Source of the DNA: Dermanyssus gallinae
Taxonomy: Eukaryota > Arthropoda > Arachnida > Mesostigmata > Dermanyssidae
Assembly (NCBI GenBank): GCA_003439945.1
Contig: QVRM01002767.1
Coordinates: forward strand, 1 to 64,000
DNA length: 64,000 bases
Reading direction: 5' to 3'
Shown piece by piece: positions 1 to 10,866 of the stretch. A program made the position numbers and the translations under genes. The first letter of the stretch is position 1; the number at the start of each line of letters is the position of its first letter. The notes below the pieces were generated by a model. It searched no databases, was not told where the DNA came from, and saw only the letters and a list, made by a program, of their open reading frames with translations.

Positions 1-7
1 TTAAAAT

Positions 8-20
8 TAATAATAATAAT
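8..20. repeat. short (TAA)n tract at the 3' flank of the RLE LINE
   Basis: About four TAA units sit directly beyond the 3' end of the minus-strand element that starts at 24. Together with the long AAT tract at 3163-3232 it suggests that the element entered an AAT microsatellite. The tract is short enough to be chance in AT-rich DNA. Confidence 0.6.
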
Positions 21-23
21 ATA

Positions 24-3000
24 TTTTTTTTGAACAAGGGTTTATTTTATCAATATGTACATGTATTACAATTATCAATATATTACTTATATAATATCTA
101 CAATATTGCTTATATTATTCTTATTGCTTGAGTGTCGGTGACCACTCAACATCATCTTGGCGTTGCCTCTCTGTAATTCTAATGACACTCTCTGTCGGAG
201 GAAAGCGGTCGATCTTGGCTCCGCTGTGATCTCGAAGAGCTTCTTCCCAAGCTCCTTTGTCAGTTTGAGTGCATCCTTGCCCCAAACGCCAGATGACTCG
301 AGGCCGAACGCCATTACAACGTGGTCCTCAAGGAGATGCGCGTATAGGCGTCGTTTGTGCATCTCCCGTTGGTGGATAATGTTGCCGACGCCCGCGTTGG
401 CTAGTGCACGATAGCCGAGAGCGTACGTGTCGGAGACGGTGACGTCCCATGTCAGCGGCCGATTGCGGTCCCAGTCTCGGCTGGTAAGGCCGTCCGGTCG
501 ACGCTTGTCGTCGCTCTGTAGTCCACCAGGCTCCAGTGTGACGCGGTAGCCGGCTTGTCTGAAAGCGCGCCCGAGGATGTCATTTATGGCATCGTGGCGG
601 TCCTGTGTAAGCCCAGCCAGCTTAGTGCAACTAAGTCGGTGCAGGCCACGTTCATCCACCGTTTCACCACACGGGCATGCCTCTGTCTCAAACATGGCAA
701 TGCCAAGTCTGAGGCCACTGGCGGCACGGAAGTGGTCATCAGCCAGCTTTCTGCCGACTAGCTCGGACGGAAACACGTCAAGCCACGCTCCGACAGCGTC
801 GGATGAAACCGCTTTCAGTCTAATGCCGTCTATATCTAACTCACAGGCAGACAGAAGAGTTAAGTGGGTAGCCTGAGTGGCGATTTGGTCCCACCCCTTC
901 TGCCTAGTGACCTGTTCCTCAGATGGACGACCAGACTGACGCGCATCCCAGATCCGAGCGGCGTCTTGTTGGTGGCTGATGAGTCCGCCGGCAGTAGCGG
1001 CCACTGCAGAGGCGCAGCTGTGCGACGAAGCAAGGAAAGCGGGTGAGGCAAGGTCCGTGGCCGAACGAATGCCCATTCCGCCCAGCCGGACCGGTAAGCT
1101 TGCCTGCGTCCATGCCTTATCATCAAGCGTTAGGTCAAGGATGTTTTCCAAGGCTCTCCTCACCTGGTCGTCGAGGTTCAGAGTTTCTGACGGTAGAAGG
1201 AAGACAGCTGAGGTCCGTAGTAGATACAGGACCTTTTGCACTCCCATTGCGTGCCGGAGCAGGAAGTAGGCTTGATGTCTACCGAGATGGCCCAGTCTCT
1301 GGTAAAGCCGGGAAAGTTGTTCTCGGCTAGTATCGGACCGATCATGTCGGGAAACACCGCCGTACCCAGCAGGTCCAAATCACATCGATCCTTTACAAGG
1401 ATGCCCGGGAGGTTGCTGTTAAATTCAGCGATCACCTGCTGTCTCTCTTCGTCCTCAAAACCCTGTAGAAATAGCTCGCATTTGGATGGGTTAAGCTGCA
1501 GCCCGCTCCATTGCTCGAACGCTCGGAGATCCTTGATGTCTCTGAGTAACACCGAAGGATCGTTGTCCAGAAAAGTCCCATCGTCGAGGTAAAACAAAGG
1601 AACCTTGGATGCCACCTGCTTGACGTACTGATGCAGAAGCAGGCTAAATGCAAGAGGGGCCACTACGTCTCCCTGCTGACAACCGGCTGATGACCTAATT
1701 TCAACCTCACCAAACATTAGTGGAGTCGGTTTGCTATATGCCTGGTGCATCATTGGATAGAGGGCCGGGGCGTGCTTGGAAATCACTGTCAAGAGGTGTC
1801 CTCGTTTGTTTAAGTTAAACGCATTTTTAAAATCTAATTTTTGGAGCCAGCATTTTTGTTGTGTTCAAGAAAGGTGCGAGCTGTGTGAGCAATTATTTCT
1901 GCACCATTTTAAGTGGCGTACCCCATCTGCCGTGGCTGCAGGTAGCTTTTCACATTGACCTGGGGAAGCAGGGTCTTTGTGGCCAATCTTCGCAGAGTGC
2001 AGCCGACGGCTATGGGTCGGTATCCTCCGGTTTTCTTTTTTAGAGCGATAAGCCACCCTCCATATATCACGTTTCTCACAGCCTCCGGAACTTGCCCGTT
2101 TCGTATAATGTCGCATACTTTGGCGAGTGTTTCCAGTACATCGTTGTGGTCTCCGTTAGCAGGGAGAAGGCATTTTAGATGGTCAGGCGTAAGGCCGTCA
2201 AGGCCTCCCGCAGCACCGGATGGAAAGGAGCGAAGTGCCTTGGCAACATCCTCGCCCGAGCACGACCCGACCGCTGGCAAGCCGAAAGGGGACGGTGGCA
2301 CCACGTCCCCTGCAGGAGCAGGAGGATGTTTTGCCACCATCTCATTAATCGACTCCTCCGTTACGGGCGCAATCGTGTCATCGGAAAACAAGATCCTAAT
2401 AGCGCTCCGCACAATTAAATCCATGGAAAGCTTGTGAGCAGTGATCTGAGCGCGAGCTTTATCCGTCAATATACGTTTGCCTCGACCCTCAGCTTCCACG
2501 CAAGTGAGAGCGGCACCCCCGAAAAGGGCCACCTTTTCTTTGACTACGCTGGCCAAGCTATGGCCTCCCTGGGTTTCTTTTTCGACGTGGAGGACTTTTG
2601 GGGCGAGGGTGAGCAGCGCGGTCCAGCTCGCTTCATCATTCTTTTCACGACGTCTTTAAGCAGACGGTGGAAGAGTCCGCGCAAGGGTATTCTCGCTCCC
2701 TTTGGGATCCTGCGCAGCACCTTGCGTGTCATCTTGGCGTTGGCGAGTAGCTTGTGAAGAGAAAGGGGAGAAGAGGGCGGCAGGTGATCATCAGGTGTCG
2801 GGCCTCCGTTCACTGGAGACTGGCTGGCGGGGTGAGGAGAGGGTTCTACTAGTGAAGCGTGCGGAGAAGGCAGCGGCTGTGAGACGCTGCTAAGATTGGC
2901 AGCGGCCTGTTGAAGTACTGCTGGCCCACTAGACTCGGCTATCTTTTTCTCATGAGTCCTTCGTGCGTGAATCAGCACACCCCTCTTTGTAGGAAAGCAC

Positions 3001-3161
3001 ATCGAACACCACGGACATTGAAACTCATTAGCCATTGCTGTTGCTTCTCCTTTGAAACAGAGCAGTTGCTGACTTTGCTGCGGCTGTCCACTTCTCATAC
3101 CTTGCGGTTCCAAGTGAAAATCCTGTTTTTATTGTCGGCGCGGTGAGTTTTTGAATGTTCC
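24..3161 (-). mobile_element. RLE-type non-LTR retrotransposon (R2/R4-like superclade), nearly full length but inactivated
   Basis: The order on the minus strand is N-terminal C2H2 zinc finger, RT, zinc knuckle, then a C-terminal restriction-like endonuclease. This is the architecture of single-ORF R2/R4/NeSL-type LINEs rather than AP-endonuclease LINEs. The 5' end lies against a long AAT array (3163-3232). The 3' end finishes in an oligo(A) of about 8 (plus-strand T run at 24-31) and then meets a short TAA tract. An AATAAA-like signal lies near the 3' end (TTTATT at about 51 on the plus strand). Leader and 3' UTR are short. The clade within the RLE superclade cannot be settled by eye. Confidence 0.82.
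87..3113 (-). pseudogene. RLE-LINE polyprotein: zinc finger, reverse transcriptase, restriction-like endonuclease (broken)
   Basis: The reading frame opens near 3113; the first ATG is near 3098, the upstream start being TTG. It encodes a C-x2-C-x12-H-x4-H finger (CPWC...H-ARRT-H) around residues 33-54. RT motifs follow: 'GGYRPIAVGCTLRRL' (about 2000), motif A 'DFKNAFN' (about 1830), motif B 'GCQQGDVVAPLAF' (about 1670), motif C 'FYLDDG' (about 1590) and 'LNPSKCELF'. YLDDG replaces the common YADD. The C-terminal part (87-1247) has a CPCG...H...C knuckle, 'KRRPDGLT' and 'LTWDVTVSDT', matching the RPD...D core of RLE nucleases. Damage includes an in-frame TAA near 1909, a frameshift near 1850, and another near 1240-1300. 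The element therefore cannot make a complete protein. Confidence 0.85.
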
Positions 3162-3162
3162 A

Positions 3163-3232
<70 letters not shown>
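3163..3232. repeat. (AAT)n microsatellite, about 23 units
   Basis: Uninterrupted AAT repeat abutting the 5' end of the RLE LINE. Read on the minus strand it is (ATT)n. Poly-Asn and poly-Ile open frames across it are artefacts. Confidence 0.97.
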
Positions 3233-3233
<1 letters not shown>

Positions 3234-4982
3234 ATCTATGATTTATGCTCCGACTTCGATGCGCGACAATGGGGTAAGATGGTTTAACCATGGGGCGCTT
3301 CTGACAATCATAAAAAATCTTCGCAAGAGTACACATACGCTGAAAAAAACAGGTTAGCACTGTAGAGAGCTCTCTAGAGTTAGAGCCTACCAGCCTTTTT
3401 GATTAGACGAGAGCGGCATGACTAAGTCGGCTGAAAGCGCGGGAGCTGTTGGAGGTGTACTTCTCTATGAAGTTGTGTGTTGCGGTAATACATACTAGTA
3501 GTCGAGATTACTGTATGCAGAAGTGTCTTGCGAGTACCTCACGCAAGTTACAGCACCGTACTTCCACTGAAAATCGCGCAGTCTTTGGCAGTACGATCCA
3601 AACGTAATCACTCTCGGTATTAGTCCAGAATATTTATTTGATTGTATGTTGATGTATATATTACCTGTGCAATCGACTTATGTTCAGAAGATTTTTTATC
3701 CGGGTATGACGGCTTGTCCTTGCTAAAATACTCCTTTTGGAAGCTCGGTATTAATAATTATTTAAAACCCGTATAATGTTTATCTTGTCGAGTTGAATCA
3801 TTCTTACGGTCAGGTTGGAGATCGCTTTACAGTTTGAGAATGCAGCTCGTTAAAGAACGCAGTGAAGCAGGGTGTAAGGAGAATTGCTTGTCGGATATGC
3901 TAATTTGTGACTAAATCCTGCCCTGGAGTCTTGCGCAGTGGCGCGTTCATTATGGTGTGTACTTTCTAATCATTGAAATGCCGAGATAAAGCTTGGCGGG
4001 CGTCAGTGGTGCACTGGTTTCACATTGAAAATGTCGCAGAAGCGTGGCTTGAAGCAGTGATGGTAGCGGCAAACATTTGGCAAAAATGAGCATCTGGCCT
4101 TATTTGCCTTTACGGCGTTTTTAATAGCGCTTTTACAGTCACACGCCGTTCTTCGACCAGATCATGTAAGCGCCCCCGGTAATGACACTACAAATATGGG
4201 CATATGACTTTACGTTAATTGCGGCTGGAACCAAGAGTATGCTTGATGGAGTCAACGGGTATAATTCAAGTTGCAACTTAGACAAAACCGCCTACAATGC
4301 AAGTTTGCACTCGTAGAAGGTATTCAGCTGTAAATACAACCTAACTACTACCCAATACTAAGAAACGCCACTGTGTTGACAAGTGACATCGTTCTTAAAC
4401 ATCATTACTTGTCTAGCTAACATGTGGGTTATTGGGCAAAACAATAGTTGTCCAGCAGGATTGACATTGCTTCCGATAGACTACAATATATTACAAGGTT
4501 CGCTGTGAGCACTACGCAGTTATTCTATTTGTATTAGGTTTGTGCCCTAAGGGGATTGCTATTTATACAGCACAGGAACTCCTCCGATTGTTCTACTTGA
4601 TCATTCTGTTTATACATCTAGGCATACCTTGAAACACTAACTGGGAACGACCACAATTTTAGAGGGCCATATCTTGGCAGGTAACAGCACGTTATACTGC
4701 GCAGTTAAATGACGTAGTAGCAATTCTAGCCCGTTTCTCTCGTGCAAAGTGCATTGCGCAAGCTTACAGTATACTGTCGCAAAATTATTCTAATTGGAGA
4801 GCTTTTCGCAACCTTGCTCGACTTACTATCATTTTCTTTTCTGGTAATCCCAGCAAGCAGCGAACGAAGCATCGTGCCGAATCGAGCGATGAACACTGTT
4901 TAGATCGCTCATCTAATACAAAGACAATACTGTTTTGCAAAAGATATGCAACAATGTAAATTTAGGGCGCCCGGAGTAATCT
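3233..4982. other. unassigned intergenic DNA
   Basis: I see no open frame of note, no recognisable transposon motif and no RNA gene in this stretch of mixed base composition. Confidence 0.6.
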
Positions 4983-5056
4983 CTATCTGGTTCTTTGAGG
5001 GCATTGAAATATGTCCGCAGCCGGACATATTTCAATGCCCTCAAAGAACCAGATAG
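4983..5056. repeat. perfect 35-bp inverted repeat with 4-nt loop (hairpin)
   Basis: The left arm 4983-5017 (starting CTATCTGGTTC) is perfectly complementary to 5022-5056, with loop CAGC. The match resumes after a 2-base offset outside the arms. As RNA it would form a 74-nt stem-loop. It could be a tiny foldback element, a hairpin RNA precursor, or the footprint of a palindromic duplication. No ORF overlaps it. Confidence 0.95.
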
Positions 5057-5740
5057 GTAGATATTGTTTTAATTAAAAAAAGGGCTGCATCTAGCCTAGG
5101 TTTGGAAACCACAAAACAGTGCGATAAAAGCCGTTCATTTTTACGAGGATTATTGTTAACCGCTTGTATCTTAATGCGGATTTAGTCAGGCGTAATATTT
5201 TTCCATTAACAGGCCCAGGGGAATCCAAACATATTAAATTCGTTTTAGGTTTCGTGAAACCATAGAGTTCGCATGAACGTAGCAGTTGTCAAGTGTACAA
5301 CGCGCTGTCACCTGGTCTGCCGACTTAAGCCTTGTACCGTCCGACTCGCACTAACAGAGAAAACAATACTTCCACTCAGGTGTATTATGCACGCTGCATC
5401 TCAACCATATAAAGATTTTAAACATTCTCGGAGCATCTGGGAATATTAGCTTGGGGCTCCTATTGCACCTCGCGCAGATTATAAAATGCATACGAGACAA
5501 TGCGTATATCAATATAGGGTAGTTACTTAAATCTCATTACATGACATGTCGACCAAAATTGTAAAATAGCTTAGGTAATCTGTGTTACAACCTGTTCACG
5601 ATAAATCTCAATACACAAATAGTGGCCTCTAAATGTTGAGCCATCTTGAACTTATATTCACTACACAATAGCCGAGATCCCACGTTTTTCTGCTTTAACG
5701 ACTTTCTCTGGATGCCTAACGGGCGAATGCTGCTGCTGTT
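5057..5740. other. unassigned intergenic DNA
   Basis: No coding or repeat structure was recognised between the hairpin and the LINE remnant that follows. Confidence 0.55.
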
Positions 5741-5749
5741 ATGGAGACC

Positions 5750-6200
5750 TTGCAGCTTTGGACCAGGGCAAATAGGCTAGCCTCCGCTTGTCGAGAGCCT
5801 CGGCGTCCTCTCCTGACGGTGTTGATTTACTGGAGGTTGGCCGTTCACAATGAGCTTTGTGCTTTGTACTGATGTCTGCTGTGTTTTTCTATGTCGCAAG
5901 CTGAATGCAAGCTAACGTGCGCTGCACGTCGACTGCACGCAGGTGAGACCATGTCGGCTCTTCAAGAGTCGACAGAAGCTCTACGTAACAAATTATATGA
6001 GGCGCCGGCTCACTAGTCGTCCCAGGGTCTCCTTTGACGGGGCTGTCTGTATCCGCATGCATCAAAGCAGCAAGGGCAGCCAAGCTTTTGGCGTTCGAGC
6101 TGTCAGAGAATGGAACACTCTTCCGGTTATCTTGTGTTGTTCGAAATCTTTGAACAACTTTACGGAGAATTTAAAGTCACACCTATTAGCCCGTCAATGA
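5750..6200 (+). pseudogene. LINE RT C-terminal remnant (CR1/Jockey-like)
   Basis: The open stretch 5943-6200 encodes 85 aa containing 'GSQAFGVRAVREWNTLP', then a spacer and 'LNNFTENLKSHLL'. This is the usual tail of CR1/Jockey/RTE-type reverse transcriptases (...RGAxxWNSLP...SLxxFKxxLKxHLL). Decayed coding similarity seems to begin near 5750. AATAAA-like sequences at about 6403-6412 could be the 3' UTR. No RT catalytic motif is present, so it is a 5'-truncated or eroded copy. Confidence 0.6.
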
Positions 6201-8879
6201 TGGGTACACTAGTCTTCCTAAAGTGACTCTCGCATAGAGTAATAACACAGTAACACAACTAATACAGTAAACAAAATTAATTTCATTCCGGCTGTAACTT
6301 TTTAGCCAACACAATAGCAACTGTAGTAGGTTTAAATTACTATAGACTTCTTGCAAGTATGTGTAAATATATGAAACAACATACCATTCTAAATGTAAAT
6401 ATAATAAATAAACGACCTTGATTTTTAAAAAAGTGTGTTTGGCCATTGCTCTACAAATATTGTTGAGTGCATTAAATTTTCCGATACTAGCAGGTAATTC
6501 TTTCCAGGTGTTTATGCTGAAGTAGGGGTTCATAAGCCCTACCTTCGCTGCATTGATCTTGCAGCTACAGATTAACCGGGTGATAATAGCAAAAATGCCT
6601 CCGTTCTTGTCGGTTTTTTCCGTATGAAAACCGTCTTTGAACAGTATCGTCTGGGTAAACCAAAAATAGCGGACAAACTACGCTATGTCAGAATTTTATA
6701 AGAAACAGATGACAAATAAAGCGCATTCTAGCAAGAAATGAGAGTTTCCAAATGCAGTCCAAGAAGGAATTTTTAGCTTGCAAGCGCTGCAGTACTCGAG
6801 TAGAGCTTTGGACGAATGGAATTAAAATGTTGGAGTTGGTCATCACTTAATGCGGTACTACACTTATTTTGGAAACCTCTTTTGAAAACGCTACGCATCT
6901 TCTCATATGTCAAAGTGGTATATATGATGCAGCCGAGACCGTTTCTACGCATCTTATCTTTAGCCTGTTAGACGAGCAACTGGCTCGGGCGTCTATTTAT
7001 AGTTTTCCGAGGCAGATCATGGGCTGACGGTAAAATCACTACCACAATCGAAAGCCTTTGCTGGCGAAAAAAAGCAAGATTTATTAAAACTGTGTTTATG
7101 TAAATCAGAAATAATACAGCCTTTAGAGTCATTAAGATCACTGAGAAGTCTAGAACGAACTACGTGTTCAGAGAAGTGAGCTTCCCCCACTCGAACAGAG
7201 AGGCGCTTTTCAATAAGGCATGAGGAAGGTCAATGTCTTGCTACGGCTAAAAAATCTTGTCGGAAGTTGATAATCGGAGATCGCGAAAGAGACGGAGTCG
7301 AAAGCGACATCGACATGATGTAATATAATAAACAAGCGTTTTAACCAATGCACTTACGAGTGGTAAACGAATGAAGCACACAGCTTTATTAATGAGTACA
7401 CTCAAAAGCATGCAGTCTCTTTACGGATTAGATCGTATATATTACAAATTTCATTGTCACAAGCTTTGCAGAGCAGTTAGCCGTACTAGGACTCACTAAA
7501 GAAATCTGCTTCCTCAAGGAACGGCAGAAACTGAGCTATGAAACATCGTTCAAAAAGCTTGGAGATAGGAGGACACGAACGGTAACCGGACGGGACATGT
7601 TTGTGTGCCTTCAGATTTGATAAGTGGAATAATGACGGGCAATCCTAAAGATGACGAAAAGAGATCAGAGACCAATGATATGTGGGACATGCGACTAAGC
7701 GGCAAAGTTAAGAACTAGATCGACTGTTATAAAACCTTAAACTAGAGGGCCACAAGTCGCGTGAGCACAGCGAATGAAGGGAGGGAACGCGGGTCTGTAC
7801 AGCAGACAAGGTGTGACGGAAAAATCATTTATACAGGGTAGACTTACGATTGTGGTATACCCAAGAGTAGAACAATACTTGGTTAAGTTTCTGCAATTTT
7901 CAGGGCCTCGGCCACCGTGAGTTCCATTAGTTCTATTAATAGCAAATCGTGACGGGTTCATGGAAGTTGGGTTCGATTGATGTATCTATTTATGTACTGC
8001 CAAACCTTTTGTTTCATGGTTGGACTTAAGCCTTATTGTATAGAGAAGCATTTTCAGTTCACTGTTTCATAATGCGTTGGAAAGCAGGACGCCTTAAGCC
8101 TCTTCAGCTGATCCCACATTATCGTATGATGGAAGAGGCGACCTAACATGGCGTATGCCCATGAGCACGGACGCGCGAGTCTCGGAGGAGACCAATTTTA
8201 CTCTCGTAGCGCCACCACGACAAAAAGTCTAGACAGAAAAAGGCTTAATAATATACGCAGATCTACGTTCCCGACTCCCGAGAAAACTGTGCGGCACACG
8301 TGGTAGCTAAGAAAACTAGGTCGTGGTAAAAAAAGTCGCGACTGCATAGTTGCAAAATCCTCACTATTTAACGCTAAGCATCTTTCGAAAAAATGCTTAA
8401 CTCAATAGCTTCTTCATAGCATCAAACGTAGCATTCCGGAAAACAATCAACTAATATGGTCCCGTAATACAGACAAGCTAATGCTAGTTTTTGGTAGGAA
8501 AATGACTCGCGAGGGTGGGGATAGCCAGCGAGGGAATTCGTTGCTAACCACAACTGATCCAGCGTCGAAAAGAGGATCGCAAAGTAGAGCTGCATTTACA
8601 AACTGATGTCTAGCCTCCTGCGTCCACGTCATATTCTATTTTTAAAATCGCAAACTACGCTGCGTGATAAGCTACACGATTTTATAGCGAAGCGCTCAAC
8701 ATACAAATAACACACAAGCACGTATTCTTCTAATGGGTGAAATGGAAAAAGTATTGCCAGAATCCAAGACAGCCTCTCCAGACTGTATTTTGCTGCTTCC
8801 GGATCATAGTTTACTTGTTGATTAACTAGTTCGAGAGGGTGTGTCCGACATTACAAAACAAGTGGTGATAAGTATATTA
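6201..8879. other. unassigned intergenic DNA
   Basis: Only short spurious frames of 61-115 codons occur. The first 250 bases are probably 3' UTR of the LINE remnant at 5750-6200. The rest shows nothing recognisable. Confidence 0.5.
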
Positions 8880-9420
8880 CAAGAGAACCGCCTTCACGAC
8901 AATTGACACGGGTGTAGCAGAACAGGATGGCTTGATGCAGACGACAGGACTTGCCCAAGGTGGCAATTTAGGTCCGTCGTTGTTCTCAGTTCTAGTTAGT
9001 AATTTGCATGGGCGAATCAAGAAGGGACATCCAATAGTTCATGTAATCATGTACGCATATGGTTCAACTTTGTTTAGTTACAGCTGTGTTCGCCTTAACA
9101 AGCATTGGTGGATCTAAATGAATATGCTTAGAATGTAGAACTCGCTATTAATACGACGAAAATGAGAAGCGACTACATTTTGAAAAGGAAATCGTCTGGC
9201 GGCTACAAATGAGCTGCATCTCAGCGGCGTCCTGATAAGCAATGTAAACAAGTTCACGTGTTTAGACATAACGCTATAAACAACCGGCAAAACATGTAGT
9301 CGTTATGTCGAGGAAAGCGCAAGAAACGGGGAAGCGCTCTGATTTCGGCGGGTATAATGAAACATCGACAGTCTCGTTCGTTCGGATCACTCCGTAACAG
9401 GGCCCTATGGCACATAACTA
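8880..9420 (+). pseudogene. degenerate LINE RT fragment (motifs B and C plus thumb)
   Basis: The 61-codon frame 8932-9117 contains 'TGLAQGGNLGPSLFSVL' (motif B, normally GLAQGDNLSPLLFSVL) and 'HVIMYAYGSTLFSY', where the motif C YADD has become YAYG. Further decayed frames read 'DLNEYA', 'INTTKM', 'VLISNVNKFTCLDITL' and a stretch like TGKT-x-HVEERA, which follow motif C in this LINE type. Several stops and shifts are present. It resembles the LINE group at 49-56 kb but is too eroded to place firmly. Confidence 0.6.
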
Positions 9421-9899
9421 ATTTGGGAAAGAAAACATTTACGGTGGTAAAAAGCAAGTAATAATATGGGCTTACATCCTTGCGCAAAAAGTCAATTTGT
9501 AAACTTCCTGCTGATACAGAACCATTTTTGAAGGACCTTCAGTAAACCTATATAATATGAAACACCTCCAAACATTCTAAAAAAAATTCGACGACAAAAT
9601 TGTAGCCACGAATAAAGATTTTTTTATAAGGGGGTGATGGCATTAAACAGATAAAATTGTATTCCTAGGACAAACCGACATATAATAGAGCAACTCGCCG
9701 TGCATGGATTTCACTGAGTGGTGTGTCCAACCAATGGCTTTGATGCGTCAAACGAAACATGTATTTGCAGAATTTGTAATTATTAATGCAACCGATATAC
9801 TGCTTAAAAATGCTTAACACTTAAACACTGGCTCAGTTAGTCAAATCATAAATCATGATCTGGCTATCTCACAATGCACATACAATATTGTATGTACAT

Positions 9900-9904
<5 letters not shown>

Positions 9905-9934
<30 letters not shown>
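9905..9934. repeat. (TA)n microsatellite
   Basis: About 15 TA units directly beside the 69-bp dispersed repeat at 9936-10004. Confidence 0.97.
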
Positions 9935-9935
<1 letters not shown>

Positions 9936-9936
<1 letters not shown>

Positions 9937-10004
9937 AGGCGAGCACTGCCGAGTGTGCAAACGTATTGTTAATGATTAATACATCATCACAATATTTTCT
10001 ATAT
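9936..10004 (+). repeat. 69-bp dispersed repeat, copy 1
   Basis: The sequence beginning AAGGCGAGCACTGCCGAGTG is repeated in inverse orientation at 25300-25368 with about 67 of 69 identities by eye. TA-rich DNA flanks both copies. No coding content is seen. It may be the core of a short transposon family or an inverted segmental duplication. Confidence 0.9.
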
Positions 10005-10840
10005 ATATATGCATAACTATTCTACTAGATTTAAATATTGAGGTAGTCTATCAACAACGACATTTAAAAAAGAGACCCGTCGCAAGACTGCCAATGCAAA
10101 TTATATACGCGTATATATTCAATGCCACTTGAGTATTCAATTCAATGCCACTTGATATGAAACGATCCAGTCGAGCTTCTAGGTTAGTAAGAGCGACAGA
10201 ATAGAAAAGTAATCTAGCCTATTGCATAGATCTATGGAGAAAAGCTACCAGCGCTCTCTTCGATGGGACAATATCATCAGGCAAGTTTAGCCACCCAAGA
10301 ACGAGGAAGTAGAGCTTATTGGCGTGCTTCTGTCGATAGGCTGAGGTTATACCGTCTGTAGTTAGCACGCTGTAGAACAACTACCTGAAATCAGTTGCAA
10401 CAGACAAAATGTACTTGCTTATTAAATTAAAACTCCACTTTGATGAACAAAGAAGTGGTTTTGACTATACTTAACTAAGAACGAAATGATGAAGTGATAT
10501 TTGCTGACCGTGCTCACCGCCTACGGGCGAATCCAGCTCAGATGCGCACTGCTCTCAGCAGTTATAATATATTATTGTGTAGTACGTTCAAAGTACGCAT
10601 TAGAAATGTACCAAACACTATATATCTATAATATTTATATGTGCTTTCCACCTTCCCTCCGGATGACAAGAGGATTTATGCATTCGACGTCCGTGCTACA
10701 GGCTTTAAGGCCCATTGTGAGCGCCCGGTCATGTTATGTACTGAATATATGTTATTATAAGTTAAACTCCAAAGTTTGTGAGTGTTATATATATATATAT
10801 ATATATAAACTGAGTTTTCCAGAACTTGTACAATAAGCTT
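10005..10840. other. unassigned intergenic DNA with a small tandem repeat
   Basis: Around 10118-10158 the motif ATTCAATGCCACTTGA occurs twice in a row. The 111-codon frame at 10501-10836 runs into TA repeats and matches no family I recognise. A short (TA)n occupies 10787-10808. Confidence 0.5.
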
Positions 10841-10866
10841 CGTACTGAACTTTGGAGTTCAGTACG
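10841..10866. repeat. 11-bp perfect inverted repeat, 4-nt loop
   Basis: CGTACTGAACT (10841-10851), loop TTGG, AGTTCAGTACG (10856-10866). A partly matching segment (AACTCCAAAGTTT) lies about 90 bp upstream. Confidence 0.85.

Noticed and set aside
3151..3357. Open frames with long poly-Asn or poly-Ile runs
   Set aside because: They are translations of the (AAT)n microsatellite.
4983..5056. Hairpin as a bacterial-type terminator
   Set aside because: The window is eukaryotic and there is no T tract or gene upstream.
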